64,000 bases of DNA. Origin: an uncultured Ruminococcus sp. Its GTDB lineage: Bacteria > Bacillota > Clostridia > Oscillospirales > Acutalibacteraceae. The DNA is taken from NCBI GenBank assembly GCA_900539465.1, contig UQCF01000001.1:1-64000 (forward strand), read 5' to 3'. The position numbers and the translations under genes were made by a program. Below the pieces are notes generated by a model. It made no database searches, was not told the origin of the DNA, and was given only the letters and a program-made list of their open reading frames with translations. Below are positions 1 to 8,497 of this stretch, in pieces. Each line of letters begins with the position of its first letter. Positions within the stretch are counted from its first letter, which is position 1.

Positions 1-2437
1 GCTTGTCACTGCAATTAGCGCAGGTTTTAGCTGCTGTTACAGTCCATCCGTATTCCGCACTGCTGTCTTCTGTCCAAACAAATTCGGCCTCGGAATAGCT
101 GTGTCCGAGAGCGTCAACGTAATCTGCAACATACGAATCACCGCAAACGGAGCAGGTATATGTTGTATAACCCTTTTCTGTGCAGGTCGGAGCAGTAACT
201 ACTTTATCGTATTTGTGACCCGTTGCGGGCACGGTTTCCTGTGCTTTGAGAACTATATTACATACCGAACAATGCGAACCCTCTGTAAGTCCTGTGTGTG
301 TACAATCAGGAGCAACAGCCGGGTCAATAACTACAGTATGTCCGAGTGCGTCAACGTAATCTGCAACATATGTGTCTCCACATACGGAGCAAGTATATGT
401 TGTATAGCCTTTTTCTGTGCAAGTAGGTTCTGTGACTACTTTGTTGTAACTATGTCCCGTTGCGGGAACTGTTTCCTGTGCTTTGAGAACTTCGTTACAT
501 ACCGAGCAATGTGAACCCTCTGTAAGACCTGTGTGCGTACAATCGGGAGCAACAGCCGGGTCAACAACTACCGTATGTCCGAGAGCGTCAACAAAGTTAT
601 CTTTATATATGTCGCCGCATCTTGAGCAGACGTGCATATCATATCCTTTTTCGGTGCACGTCGGTTCAACCTTGCCGCTTGTATTGTAATCATGACCGAG
701 CGCGTCAACAAAATCCGCTTTGTATGTATCTCCGCAGTCGCTGCATTTATATGTTGTATAGCCTTTTTCGGTGCAGGTCGGGTCGGTTACCGATAATTTT
801 ACATATTTATGCAAAGACCATGAACCGATTTTTGCCTGATTTATGGTTACGGTGGTATCTGTGCCTGCAACATTCATTGTATATGACGGCAGAACCCAGC
901 TTTCATCACTATTGCCGAAATAAGTCTTTCCTGCAACAAGGTCGGTTAAAGTACCGTTTATCATTGCTTTGGCACTGTGAGAATAGCTGACAGCGCTTTT
1001 ATCGGTGCCGCTCTTGAATGAGCCTGAAAGCTTAGCGGAAGAATTAAGTACAATTCTTGAATTGCCGGGCTCCGAAGTTTGAACTATGCCTGTGAATGTC
1101 GCGCCCGAGCCGACAGAGAGCGTACCGTTTACAATCAAATCCGCGGACTGTGAAAATCCTGCCGATTTCATTTGTGCGGAAGAAGGATAGCGTTTTGTTG
1201 CCAAAGACTTTTGTTCCCAGCCGTCAACAACCTGCAATTTGCCGGTGACACTGAGTATTGCACCGCTTTTTACCGTAATGTTACAACCGGGCATAACTCT
1301 GTAAAGATATGGAACGGTGAGTGCACCGCTTTCTATAACAAAGTCAAAAACATAAGGAATACCGAGGTCATATGTAGAGGAGTCAAACGAATAAATCGAA
1401 TATTTGATTTTTACATTTCCGGCTTTGACGTTTCCTTTGGTTGTTAAAGTCATTTTTCCAAAGTCCGAAAGGTCGTTTGTTCCGAATTTTATGGGGACTG
1501 TTTTACTTGCGTCATAAGTTGCGGTGATTACAGAGCCGGAGGACATCTGAAGCGCACCCTCGCTTGCACCGACCAAGGTTATATCCGTATCGGTAAACTG
1601 GTCAAGTGTGTGGAAATAAAGCTTAGCTTTGCCGATAACGGTACAGCCGTAATTCATTACGCATTTTGCCTGAACGTTGTTAACAGCATATTGGTTAAAC
1701 GGAAAAACACCGTCGTCATAAAGAGCCTGCGTGTTTGTTCCGCCGTCAAAGTCATTTATAAGGAAAGGAAGGTTGAGCGTACTTTTGTTATTGAGCGTAA
1801 CCGTTCCGCCGCCTTTGACAAGGCCGTAGGTGTTCATTGTGCCGTTGACGGTAATTGCACCCTCGCATACAGCCTGTGAATAAGCACCCGATGTGTGACC
1901 CTGCGATGACTGATCGGGGTAACCGGTAATGCCGCCGACGGTGAATGTTCCGTTGACCGTAAGTGTTTTGCCCTGCGGAATTGTCATAGTCATATAAAGG
2001 TATCTGCTCTCATCCGCCCAGGATTCACGAATACCGGCATTGTTTTTGTTGCCTTCGGCTTTGCCGGTTGTTTCGCTCGCATTGTAGGGGAGAAGAAGAG
2101 TTACTCCCGAGGGAACGGTTGCACTTCTGTGAAGTGTATAGTCATTATAAATCATGAATGTACCTTTGCTTGCACCCTCCATAGCTTTTAAGAAAGTTTC
2201 GGCATCGGTATACTCGACTGTTTTTGTCGTCAAAAATTGCTTGTAAGCCCATTTACCTTTAAATGCACCCGCAGCATATTGTGCGCCGATGTCTTCTGTG
2301 CCGACGGATATGTTGTTCGGCAATTCCGAAGACGCAAAGGCCTGTATGGGCATTAGGGAAAGGAGCATGCACACTATAATAAGTGCGCAGAGTGTTGCTT
2401 TGAAAACGTTATGTTTCTTCTCGGTTTTCATAAACAT
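1..2437 (-). CDS. Secreted repeat protein, C-terminus beyond left edge (partial)
   Basis: Reading leftward from 2437 gives an uninterrupted frame of 812 codons that leaves the window at base 1, so the C-terminus is missing. The N-terminus is a signal peptide: basic start, hydrophobic stretch, then MPIQAFA before the likely cleavage site. The next roughly 500 residues are rich in Gly, Thr, Asn and Val with repeated short 'V.NGT' phrases, as in beta-helical adhesin-like or pectate-lyase-like surface proteins. The last part holds Cys-rich repeats of the form CTEKGYTTYTCSVCGDTY followed by DALGH. Paired CxxC motifs suggest small zinc-ribbon-like or disulfide units. Three in-frame ATGs lie at 2443, 2437 and 2431; AAGGA at 2445-2449 favours 2437, with 2431 possible. 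Function is unknown; an extracellular adhesive or structural role is inferred only from composition. Confidence 0.8.
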   Translation of the reverse strand, partial: MFMKTEKKHNVFKATLCALIIVCMLLSLMPIQAFASSELPNNISVGTEDIGAQYAAGAFKGKWAYKQFLTTKTVEYTDAETFLKAMEGASKGTFMIYNDYTLHRSATVPSGVTLLLPYNASETTGKAEGNKNNAGIRESWADESRYLYMTMTIPQGKTLTVNGTFTVGGITGYPDQSSQGHTSGAYSQAVCEGAITVNGTMNTYGLVKGGGTVTLNNKSTLNLPFLINDFDGGTNTQALYDDGVFPFNQYAVNNVQAKCVMNYGCTVIGKAKLYFHTLDQFTDTDITLVGASEGALQMSSGSVITATYDASKTVPIKFGTNDLSDFGKMTLTTKGNVKAGNVKIKYSIYSFDSSTYDLGIPYVFDFVIESGALTVPYLYRVMPGCNITVKSGAILSVTGKLQVVDGWEQKSLATKRYPSSAQMKSAGFSQSADLIVNGTLSVGSGATFTGIVQTSEPGNSRIVLNSSAKLSGSFKSGTDKSAVSYSHSAKAMINGTLTDLVAGKTYFGNSDESWVLPSYTMNVAGTDTTVTINQAKIGSWSLHKYVKLSVTDPTCTEKGYTTYKCSDCGDTYKADFVDALGHDYNTSGKVEPTCTEKGYDMHVCSRCGDIYKDNFVDALGHTVVVDPAVAPDCTHTGLTEGSHCSVCNEVLKAQETVPATGHSYNKVVTEPTCTEKGYTTYTCSVCGDTYVADYVDALGHTVVIDPAVAPDCTHTGLTEGSHCSVCNIVLKAQETVPATGHKYDKVVTAPTCTEKGYTTYTCSVCGDSYVADYVDALGHSYSEAEFVWTEDSSAEYGWTVTAAKTCANCSDK
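104..577 (-). repeat. 237-bp tandem repeat inside the secreted protein gene
   Basis: The block beginning TCCGAG at 104 recurs at 341 and begins again at 578, a period of exactly 237 bp, or 79 codons. Two near-identical full copies are visible. Each encodes one CTEKGYTTYTCSVCGD unit, a DALGH linker and a second Cys/His unit (CTHTGLTEGSHCSVCN). Diverged single units continue to about 800. Confidence 0.8.
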
Positions 2438-2496
2438 TACCATCCTTCTTTTTTATATGGAAAATCAAGAGACAATTTTCCACTTATACAGGATTA

Positions 2497-2524
2497 AGTA
2501 TAACACATTCAGGCAAAAAATCAA
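2497..2524 (-). promoter_or_regulatory. SigA-type promoter for the leftward secreted protein gene
   Basis: On the minus strand TTGATT (2524-2519), a 16-base spacer and TATACT (2502-2497) are preceded by TG in the extended -10 position. The start codon is about 60 bases downstream. Confidence 0.6.
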
Positions 2525-2637
2525 TAATTACAGCAATATTTGCTTAAAGAAAAATTAAGAATTATGTCTAAATTATTAACAATTGCGATATAAATTCTGT
2601 GAAAAGATACAATTATTTGACAAATGTAGTTTCTGTG

Positions 2638-2667
2638 TTGATTTTATATTAAGATATATGGTATACT
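2638..2667 (+). promoter_or_regulatory. SigA-type promoter of the polysaccharide operon
   Basis: TTGATT (2638-2643), an 18-base spacer and TATACT (2662-2667) with TGG directly before it, an extended -10. A second -35-like TTGACA lies at 2617 but is too far from this -10. The first gene starts at 2727, giving a leader of about 55 bases. Confidence 0.6.
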
Positions 2668-2726
2668 ACTATGAAATGAATTATATGGTTTACATAATAT
2701 AAAGAATTTTATATATGGAGGATGTT

Positions 2727-3527
2727 ATGAAAGATTTAGTGGACAGCGGCAATGTCGCAAACGAAAAAGATATAATTCCGCAGAGAGAATTAAAGTTTTC
2801 GGACGTTCTGAAAATATTGTATGAGAACATTTTTGTCCTGCTGATATCGGCTCTGGTTGTGAGTGCGGTGGTTTTCGGTATCACAAAGTTTTTGGTAACT
2901 CCGAAATACGAGTCGTTCACCACTCTTTATGTTGTCAACAATCCGCAAAACGGCGTAACAATCGGCACGGTTAATAACAACGACCTTCTTGCGGCAGAGA
3001 GCCTTGCAGAGACTTACAGCCTTATCATACAGAGCAACGCGGTCTATGATTCTGTGCTTAAAGAAGTTAATTCCGATGAAAAAGGCTATAAGCTCACAAG
3101 AGACGAGCTTACCAAGTATGTTGAAGTTTCTGTTCTTAACGAAACTCAGCTCTTAAAGGTCAACGTAACCGCGGCAGACAAATATGAGGCTTACAGAATT
3201 GCTTCTGCTTTTGCAAAGGTAGCACCCAAAGAGATTATAAGAATTGCAAAGGCAGGTTCTGTTGAAGTTGTTGACACCGCAGAGGTAGGCGAAAATCCCG
3301 TATCGCCAAATATAGTGCTCAGCTGTGTATATGCTTTCGCGGCAGGGCTTTTGGTAAGCGCCGCGTTCATAATATTCAAGTCCCTTTCAAATTCGGTTAT
3401 ATATGTTGCAGAAGATATTGAAAAGATAGCCGGTGTAACAATCCTCGGTGTAGTACCCGAAGATAATACCGACGAAGGCAAAATAGATGAGTGGAAGATA
3501 AATAAGGAGGAGAATTTAGGCATATGA
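2727..3527 (+). CDS. cpsC: Capsular polysaccharide chain-length/kinase modulator (CpsC, Wzz domain)
   Basis: Membrane adaptor of a bacterial tyrosine kinase (BY-kinase). In this family the protein controls polysaccharide chain length and activates the cytoplasmic kinase CpsD. The 266 residues show TM1 at about 31-53, an extracellular Wzz-like middle, a Pro-containing NPVSPN stretch and TM2 at about 198-220, followed by a short cytoplasmic tail that would contact CpsD. An ATG at 2715 is also in frame, but GGAGG (2717-2721) lies five bases before the ATG at 2727, which fixes the start. It is first in the operon, and its stop overlaps the cpsD start in ATGA. The short extracellular loop and split modulator/kinase genes are typical of Firmicutes. 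Confidence 0.9.
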   Translation: MKDLVDSGNVANEKDIIPQRELKFSDVLKILYENIFVLLISALVVSAVVFGITKFLVTPKYESFTTLYVVNNPQNGVTIGTVNNNDLLAAESLAETYSLIIQSNAVYDSVLKEVNSDEKGYKLTRDELTKYVEVSVLNETQLLKVNVTAADKYEAYRIASAFAKVAPKEIIRIAKAGSVEVVDTAEVGENPVSPNIVLSCVYAFAAGLLVSAAFIIFKSLSNSVIYVAEDIEKIAGVTILGVVPEDNTDEGKIDEWKINKEENLGI

Positions 3528-4303
3528 AATCTCTGTCTTTAAAAAGAAAAAAAGATGATGCGCCGAAAGGCGAACTTAGAGTAAACATCTTAAACAAAAA
3601 AAGCTCATTTGCTCTTAAAGAGGCATATGTTAAGCTTCGCACAAATCTTATGTTTAGCCTGTGTGCCGACGGCACAAATTCCTGCCGAGTTTTTGAAATA
3701 ACAAGTTCCACTCTTGATGAGGGTAAGAGCACAACCGCCGCAAACCTCGCCATCAGCTTTGCAATGCTCGGCAAAAAGACCTTGCTGATTGACGCAGACA
3801 TGAGAAAGCCCACCATAAACAGGTTTTTTAAATTAGATAATGCTACGGGTCTCAGCGACCTTTTGGCAAATATGGATTCCTGCCAGGTTTTCGAAACAAG
3901 CGATCTTCCTCTTTCTATTATCTGCGCGGGCAAAATACCGCCAAACCCCTCTGAGCTTCTCTCTTCTGTCAACATGACAAAGATAATTGAAACCGCAAAG
4001 AAAAAATATGACTATGTAATCATAGATACTCCTCCCATCAATGCTGTTGCAGACGCACAGATTCTTTCGCGTGTTGTTGACGGTACGGTGCTTGTTGTCC
4101 GCTCCGGCAGAACAACAAACAATGAAATGCTCGCTTCACTCAAATCTCTTGAGCTTGCAGGCGGCAATATCTGCGGCGTAATGCTGAATGCTCTCAATAT
4201 CAAGACGAGCAACTACCGCCGATACAGATACGACTATAAAAACTACTATTATTCAAAGTATTATAAATCATACTACAGCAACTATGGCAAATACGGATAT
4301 TGA
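3524..4303 (+). CDS. cpsD: CpsD-type tyrosine-protein kinase of polysaccharide export
   Basis: Cytoplasmic BY-kinase (259 residues) that autophosphorylates on a C-terminal tyrosine cluster and works with CpsC to regulate polymer export. Visible motifs are Walker A (TLDEGKSTTAANLA), Walker A' (LLIDADMRKP) and Walker B (VIIDTPP). The C-terminal 30 residues contain 14 tyrosines. The usual P-G before EGKS is L-D here, a small deviation in the P-loop. The start overlaps the cpsC stop by four bases, and the last 20 bases overlap the start of the phosphatase gene, so the Tyr-tail codons are read in two frames. Tight coupling of modulator, kinase and phosphatase is expected. Confidence 0.92.
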   Translation: MKSLSLKRKKDDAPKGELRVNILNKKSSFALKEAYVKLRTNLMFSLCADGTNSCRVFEITSSTLDEGKSTTAANLAISFAMLGKKTLLIDADMRKPTINRFFKLDNATGLSDLLANMDSCQVFETSDLPLSIICAGKIPPNPSELLSSVNMTKIIETAKKKYDYVIIDTPPINAVADAQILSRVVDGTVLVVRSGRTTNNEMLASLKSLELAGGNICGVMLNALNIKTSNYRRYRYDYKNYYYSKYYKSYYSNYGKYGY

Positions 4304-4967
4304 TTTTCATTCTCACATATTGCCGTGCTGCGACCATGGCAGCGACAGCGTAAAAACTTCTGTTACTCAGCTTAGGTTAGCCTCTGAGGCAAATGTCGGT
4401 ACGGTTTGTGCAACTCCTCATTTCTATCCCGATAGGGATGAGCTTGATGGCTTCCTTCAAAAAAGAAGCCGTAGCTATGAAAATTTATGTGCCGAACTGA
4501 AAGGGGACGAGCCCCGAATTTTGCTCGGTGCAGAGGTGCTTTTTTGCGAGGGAATGGAAGATTTTGAAAATATAGATTTACTCTGTTTGCAAAACAGTAA
4601 TTTGCTTTTGTTTGAAATGCCATTTTATGCGTGGTCTTCGTCACTTTTTAAAACAGTTGAGGACGTTTGCATGAAATATCGCGGAAAAATCACTCCGATT
4701 TTGGCTCATGCAGACAGATACAGCAAAAGCGCGGTGGAACGCTTGCTCGGTTACGGCGTTTTGCTTCAGCTCAACGTTCAAAATTATTCAAAAAAGATAA
4801 AATATTCATACCTTAAAGATTGGGTAAACAAAGGATATGTCGTTGCTTTGGGCAGTGATATTCACGGCACAAAAGACGGATATACATATTGGAACAAAGC
4901 CAAACGCAAATCTCATGACGAATGGGATAAAATAATGCAAAAAACCGCAAATTTAATATCTTGCTGA
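4284..4967 (+). CDS. cpsB: CpsB/YwqE-type PHP-fold tyrosine-protein phosphatase
   Basis: Manganese-dependent protein-tyrosine phosphatase of the PHP superfamily, expected to dephosphorylate the CpsD tyrosine tail. Family metal-site motifs are present in order: DFHSHILP, ATPHFYPD, GAEVLFCEG, LAHADRY and GSDIHG. The DDG motif after the first HxH is DHG here. The ATG at 4284 gives MANTDIDFHSH, the usual N-terminus, and 227 residues, close to the 240-255 of relatives. Longer in-frame starts would only translate the antiframe of the Tyr tail. No clear ribosome site precedes 4284, so translation is probably coupled to cpsD, which ends at 4303. Confidence 0.9.
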   Translation: MANTDIDFHSHILPCCDHGSDSVKTSVTQLRLASEANVGTVCATPHFYPDRDELDGFLQKRSRSYENLCAELKGDEPRILLGAEVLFCEGMEDFENIDLLCLQNSNLLLFEMPFYAWSSSLFKTVEDVCMKYRGKITPILAHADRYSKSAVERLLGYGVLLQLNVQNYSKKIKYSYLKDWVNKGYVVALGSDIHGTKDGYTYWNKAKRKSHDEWDKIMQKTANLISC

Positions 4968-4992
4968 AGTTTAAAGAAAGGGTGATTATACT

Positions 4993-6216
4993 GTGAAAAA
5001 AAAGGACGTTCTTTTTCTCAGTCAGGTTTTTTACCCTGCAAATAACTCTTCTGCAAACTATACATATGATATTTCTTCATACTTTGCATCTTTGGGCTAT
5101 TCAGTCGGCGTGCTGTGCGGCGAGCCTAAAGAGTATTACAGCGGACCGTCCGTGCCGTCAAAAGAAACCGTTTCGGGTATGGAGGTTAAACGTATTAAAT
5201 ATGCCAGTGCCTCAAGAAGCAAAAAGTTCGGCAGAATTATAAACTTTCTTTCTTTCAATTCGCGCGTTTGCCTGCATATGAAAGAGATAAAGCACTATAA
5301 GTGCGTTGTTGTTTATTCAAACCCTCCGATTTTACCTGTTGCGGCGCTGCTTGCAAAAAAGCTTTATGATGTTGATATAATTTTTGTATCATATGATGTT
5401 TATCCCGAAATCGCCTGTGCGATGGATTACATATCCCCAAACGGTATGATTGCAAAACTAATGAGAAAAATAAATTCAAAAATTTTTGTCAGCTCGTCCG
5501 CAGTTGTCGCTATAACGAATGAGATGAAAAATTTTCTCAGATATAACCGCAAAACAAAAGCCGAAGACAATATTCGCGTTATACCGAATTGGGCTCACGA
5601 AGAGCTTGTCGGCAGTTGCGACAAAAGCCTTTCTCTCAACAAAAAATTCGGAATAAGTGATGACAAATTTGTTGTGGCATACCTTGGTAACATGGGTGTG
5701 TGTCAAAGTGTTGAGACGCTTATAGATGCGGCAAAAAAACTGCAAAATAACGATAATATACATTTTCTTCTTGTCGGCTACGGCTCGAAAAAACCGTTGA
5801 TAAAAAAAACCGTTGAAGAAGAAAACTTAAAAAATATTACAGTCGGGGATCTTTTAAGTCCCAAAGAATTTACATCTGTTGTGTCGTCTGTTTCATGCGC
5901 CGTTGTCGCACTTGAAAACGGCTTGTGCGGCACATGTGCTCCGAGCAAATATTACAGCTATCTTTATGCGGGCAAACCCGTTATTTCAATTGCGGAAAAA
6001 GATTCTTTCCTCGCAAAAGAAGCTGCAGAAAAAGAAATAGGTTTTTCCGTTGAGCCCGGCTGCTCGGATGAGCTTGCCGATAAAATACTGAAACTTGCAG
6101 GCGATAAAAACCTTTGCAAAAATATGGGGGAAAATGCAAAAGAGCTTTATAATGAAAAATACAGTTTTGATATTGCGAAAGAAAAATACAAAGAGATAAT
6201 CGAAGCTATTAACTGA
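4993..6216 (+). CDS. Glycosyltransferase family 4 (WbuB-like)
   Basis: Predicted cytoplasmic retaining GT-B glycosyltransferase of 407 residues that adds a sugar to the lipid-linked repeat unit. The N-terminal Rossmann half begins LFLSQVFYPANNSS; the C-terminal half has VVAYLGNMG at the domain junction and a nucleotide-sugar site around CGTCAPSKYYSYLYAGKPV. GTG start at 4993, with AAAGGGTGAT nine bases upstream. The overall pattern resembles WbuB-type enzymes, which in known O-antigen clusters transfer L-FucNAc; that specificity fits the CapEFG genes here but is inference. Sits 25 bases after cpsB in the same operon. Confidence 0.8.
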   Translation: MKKKDVLFLSQVFYPANNSSANYTYDISSYFASLGYSVGVLCGEPKEYYSGPSVPSKETVSGMEVKRIKYASASRSKKFGRIINFLSFNSRVCLHMKEIKHYKCVVVYSNPPILPVAALLAKKLYDVDIIFVSYDVYPEIACAMDYISPNGMIAKLMRKINSKIFVSSSAVVAITNEMKNFLRYNRKTKAEDNIRVIPNWAHEELVGSCDKSLSLNKKFGISDDKFVVAYLGNMGVCQSVETLIDAAKKLQNNDNIHFLLVGYGSKKPLIKKTVEEENLKNITVGDLLSPKEFTSVVSSVSCAVVALENGLCGTCAPSKYYSYLYAGKPVISIAEKDSFLAKEAAEKEIGFSVEPGCSDELADKILKLAGDKNLCKNMGENAKELYNEKYSFDIAKEKYKEIIEAIN

Positions 6217-6252
6217 CCCGAAAATCAAATTTTGATGAAAGGAGAGAAGACC

Positions 6253-7458
6253 GTGGTATATGCCTTGCTTTTTTTGCTCACATGCGGCGCACTTAAATGG
6301 GGCTATGCGTATACGCTGGCCTTCTTTGCTATTGTTATAGGCTATCAGCTTTATAAAAGGCACGATATATCTATGGGATACTTGCAAAAAAGCGAGATAT
6401 GGCTTCTCCTTATTTTCGGAGTTCTCTATACCGTCGGTGCCGGTGCAAATTTTGACCATATACAAAACTATATTGTAATGCCGGTTTTTGCATACATTAC
6501 AGGATGGACATGCGTTGAAACAGATTTCAGCACAAACAAAGACATATGTGAAATAAATCAAACGAGGCATAAAAACTATATTCTTGCCCTAACTCTCGGA
6601 TTTGGGCTTTATGTTTCTCTCAACTTCTTTATAAATCAAGGTACAGGTCGCTATTTGCTTGAGGATTTCTGGAGCGGCGAGTTTAAATCTGCAACAGGTT
6701 CCGGCTGCCTCAATACCTTTATTGTTTCGCTGATTGTTTATTCGTTTGTCTTTGAAAAACGAAAAAAAGTCAAAGCGGTTCTCATGACGATAACGGTTAT
6801 ATCCGTCATGTATATGTTTATTCTTGCAACAAGAACACAATTTGTTATTCTCTCTGTTTCGCTTGTAATAAGCATTTTCTTTTATTTAAAAGAGAAGCAC
6901 GGCGTTTCGGGTGCGGTCAAGGCGATTATTATTATTTTACTTATAGTTGTTGCGGGAATCGGTGTGTATTATTACAACCTTTTCGGATTGAAAGACATAA
7001 TCGACGGCACTAATATCGCCTCAAGAATAATGGAGAGAAAAGGACTTGAAGAATCTGACCAAATAAGAACCGAAGGATTTATTTCGGGCGTTAAGGGCGT
7101 TTTTGAGCACCCGTTAGGATTGGGACAGGGCGAGTTTTACCGCCATAACATGTGGCTTGATATTGGACGCGTTTCGGGAATTATTCCGTTTGCCGTTATG
7201 ATTGCGTATTCGATTAAAACGTTTATTCATGCATATAGACTTTTTAAATATAAAATGCTTGACACAGGTTTAAGATATATGATAATCCTCATCTATATAG
7301 GTGTAAGTCTTAACTTTTTTGTTGAGCCCGTGCTTGAGGGTCTTATAAGCTTTTTCCTTGTGTTTATACTCGTCAACGGAATGACCGATTGTTTTTATTA
7401 TCATTGCGTTGATATTGCAAAAAGGAAGACAATTCTTGAAAGGAGTCGCAGTATATGA
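6253..7458 (+). CDS. wzy: O-antigen ligase/polymerase-like membrane protein (Wzy)
   Basis: Integral membrane protein of 401 residues with about ten hydrophobic segments and one large external loop near residues 260-330. The loop contains GLGQGEFYRHNMWLDIGRVSG, matching the HN-containing Wzy_C/O-antigen ligase pattern. It is expected to polymerise flipped repeat units on the outer membrane face. In-frame TTG (6232) and ATG (6235) codons lie upstream, but GGAG at 6240-6245 sits about seven bases before GTG 6253, the better start. The stop overlaps the capE start in ATGA. As the only multi-spanning protein of this type beside Wzx, polymerase is the simplest call. Confidence 0.75.
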   Translation: MVYALLFLLTCGALKWGYAYTLAFFAIVIGYQLYKRHDISMGYLQKSEIWLLLIFGVLYTVGAGANFDHIQNYIVMPVFAYITGWTCVETDFSTNKDICEINQTRHKNYILALTLGFGLYVSLNFFINQGTGRYLLEDFWSGEFKSATGSGCLNTFIVSLIVYSFVFEKRKKVKAVLMTITVISVMYMFILATRTQFVILSVSLVISIFFYLKEKHGVSGAVKAIIIILLIVVAGIGVYYYNLFGLKDIIDGTNIASRIMERKGLEESDQIRTEGFISGVKGVFEHPLGLGQGEFYRHNMWLDIGRVSGIIPFAVMIAYSIKTFIHAYRLFKYKMLDTGLRYMIILIYIGVSLNFFVEPVLEGLISFFLVFILVNGMTDCFYYHCVDIAKRKTILERSRSI

Positions 7459-8495
7459 GCTTTGAAATGAGCGGCAAAACACTTCTCATTACAGGAGGCA
7501 CCGGCAGCTTCGGCAACGCTGTGCTGAGAAAATTCATCACCACCGATATAAAAGAAATCAGAATTTTTTCAAGAGATGAAAAAAAGCAGGACGATATGCG
7601 TCACAAATATCAGCTTGAGTACCCCGAATACTCGTCCAAACTCAAATTTTATATAGGTGATGTAAGAGATGTGAATTCGGTTCGCAGCGCAATGCATGAT
7701 GTGGACTATGTCTTTCATGCTGCGGCGCTCAAACAGGTGCCCTCGTGCGAGTTCTTTCCTATGGAGGCTGTCAAGACGAATGTTATCGGAACAGATAACG
7801 TCCTCAGCACCGCAATAGAATTTTCGGTTAAAAAAGTAGTCTGCCTTTCAACCGACAAGGCGGCATATCCGGTCAATGCAATGGGCACGAGCAAAGCGAT
7901 GATGGAGAAAGTCGTCACCGCCAAAAGCCGTACCACGAACAATACAATGATTTGCTGCACAAGATACGGCAATGTTCTTTGCAGCCGCGGCAGTGTTGTT
8001 CCTCTTTGGATAGACCAGATTAAAAACGGCAATCCCATAACGCTCACCGAGCCTAAAATGACCCGTTTTATAATGTCTTTGGAGGAAGCGGTGGATCTTG
8101 TTCTTTTTGCTTTTGAGCATGGCGAGGGCGGCGACATTTTTGTTAAAAAAGCTCCTGCCTGCACAATAGAAGACCTTGCACTTGCAGTTAAAAAAATATT
8201 CAAAGCAGATAATGAAATTAAAATCATAGGCATAAGACACGGCGAAAAAATGTATGAGACGCTCCTCACAAACGAAGAGAGCTTTCATGCGGAGGATATG
8301 GGCGATTTCTTCCGTGTTCCGTGCGACAGACGCGATTTGAATTATGATAAATATTTTAAAGACGGCGATGTTCACCGCAATCCGCTTACCGAGTTCAACA
8401 GCAGCAATACGCTTCAGCTGAATGCCGATGAAGTTGCGGATAAATTGCTCGAACTCAGATACATACAAAACAAACTTTCCTCACAGGGGGATTAA
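7455..8495 (+). CDS. capE: UDP-GlcNAc 4,6-dehydratase/5-epimerase (CapE/FnlA)
   Basis: First enzyme of UDP-L-FucNAc synthesis (346 residues): removes water from UDP-GlcNAc and epimerises C5. An extended SDR fold is shown by TGGTGSFGN, the NAD-binding Gly-rich loop, and by SRDEKKQDDMRHK, a phrase characteristic of CapE/FnlA/WbjB. In the active site PVNAMGTSKAMMEK has Met where most SDRs have Tyr (YxxxK), as I recall for CapE. GAAAGGAG lies upstream of ATG 7455, which overlaps the wzy stop by four bases. Followed after two bases by capF and then capG, so all three steps of the pathway are contiguous. Confidence 0.92.
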   Translation: MSFEMSGKTLLITGGTGSFGNAVLRKFITTDIKEIRIFSRDEKKQDDMRHKYQLEYPEYSSKLKFYIGDVRDVNSVRSAMHDVDYVFHAAALKQVPSCEFFPMEAVKTNVIGTDNVLSTAIEFSVKKVVCLSTDKAAYPVNAMGTSKAMMEKVVTAKSRTTNNTMICCTRYGNVLCSRGSVVPLWIDQIKNGNPITLTEPKMTRFIMSLEEAVDLVLFAFEHGEGGDIFVKKAPACTIEDLALAVKKIFKADNEIKIIGIRHGEKMYETLLTNEESFHAEDMGDFFRVPCDRRDLNYDKYFKDGDVHRNPLTEFNSSNTLQLNADEVADKLLELRYIQNKLSSQGD

Positions 8496-8497
8496 AA

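Noticed and set aside
101..2558. Series of short plus-strand open frames at the left end
   Set aside because: The whole region is one uninterrupted minus-strand frame with signal peptide and repeats; the plus-strand frames are its shadows.
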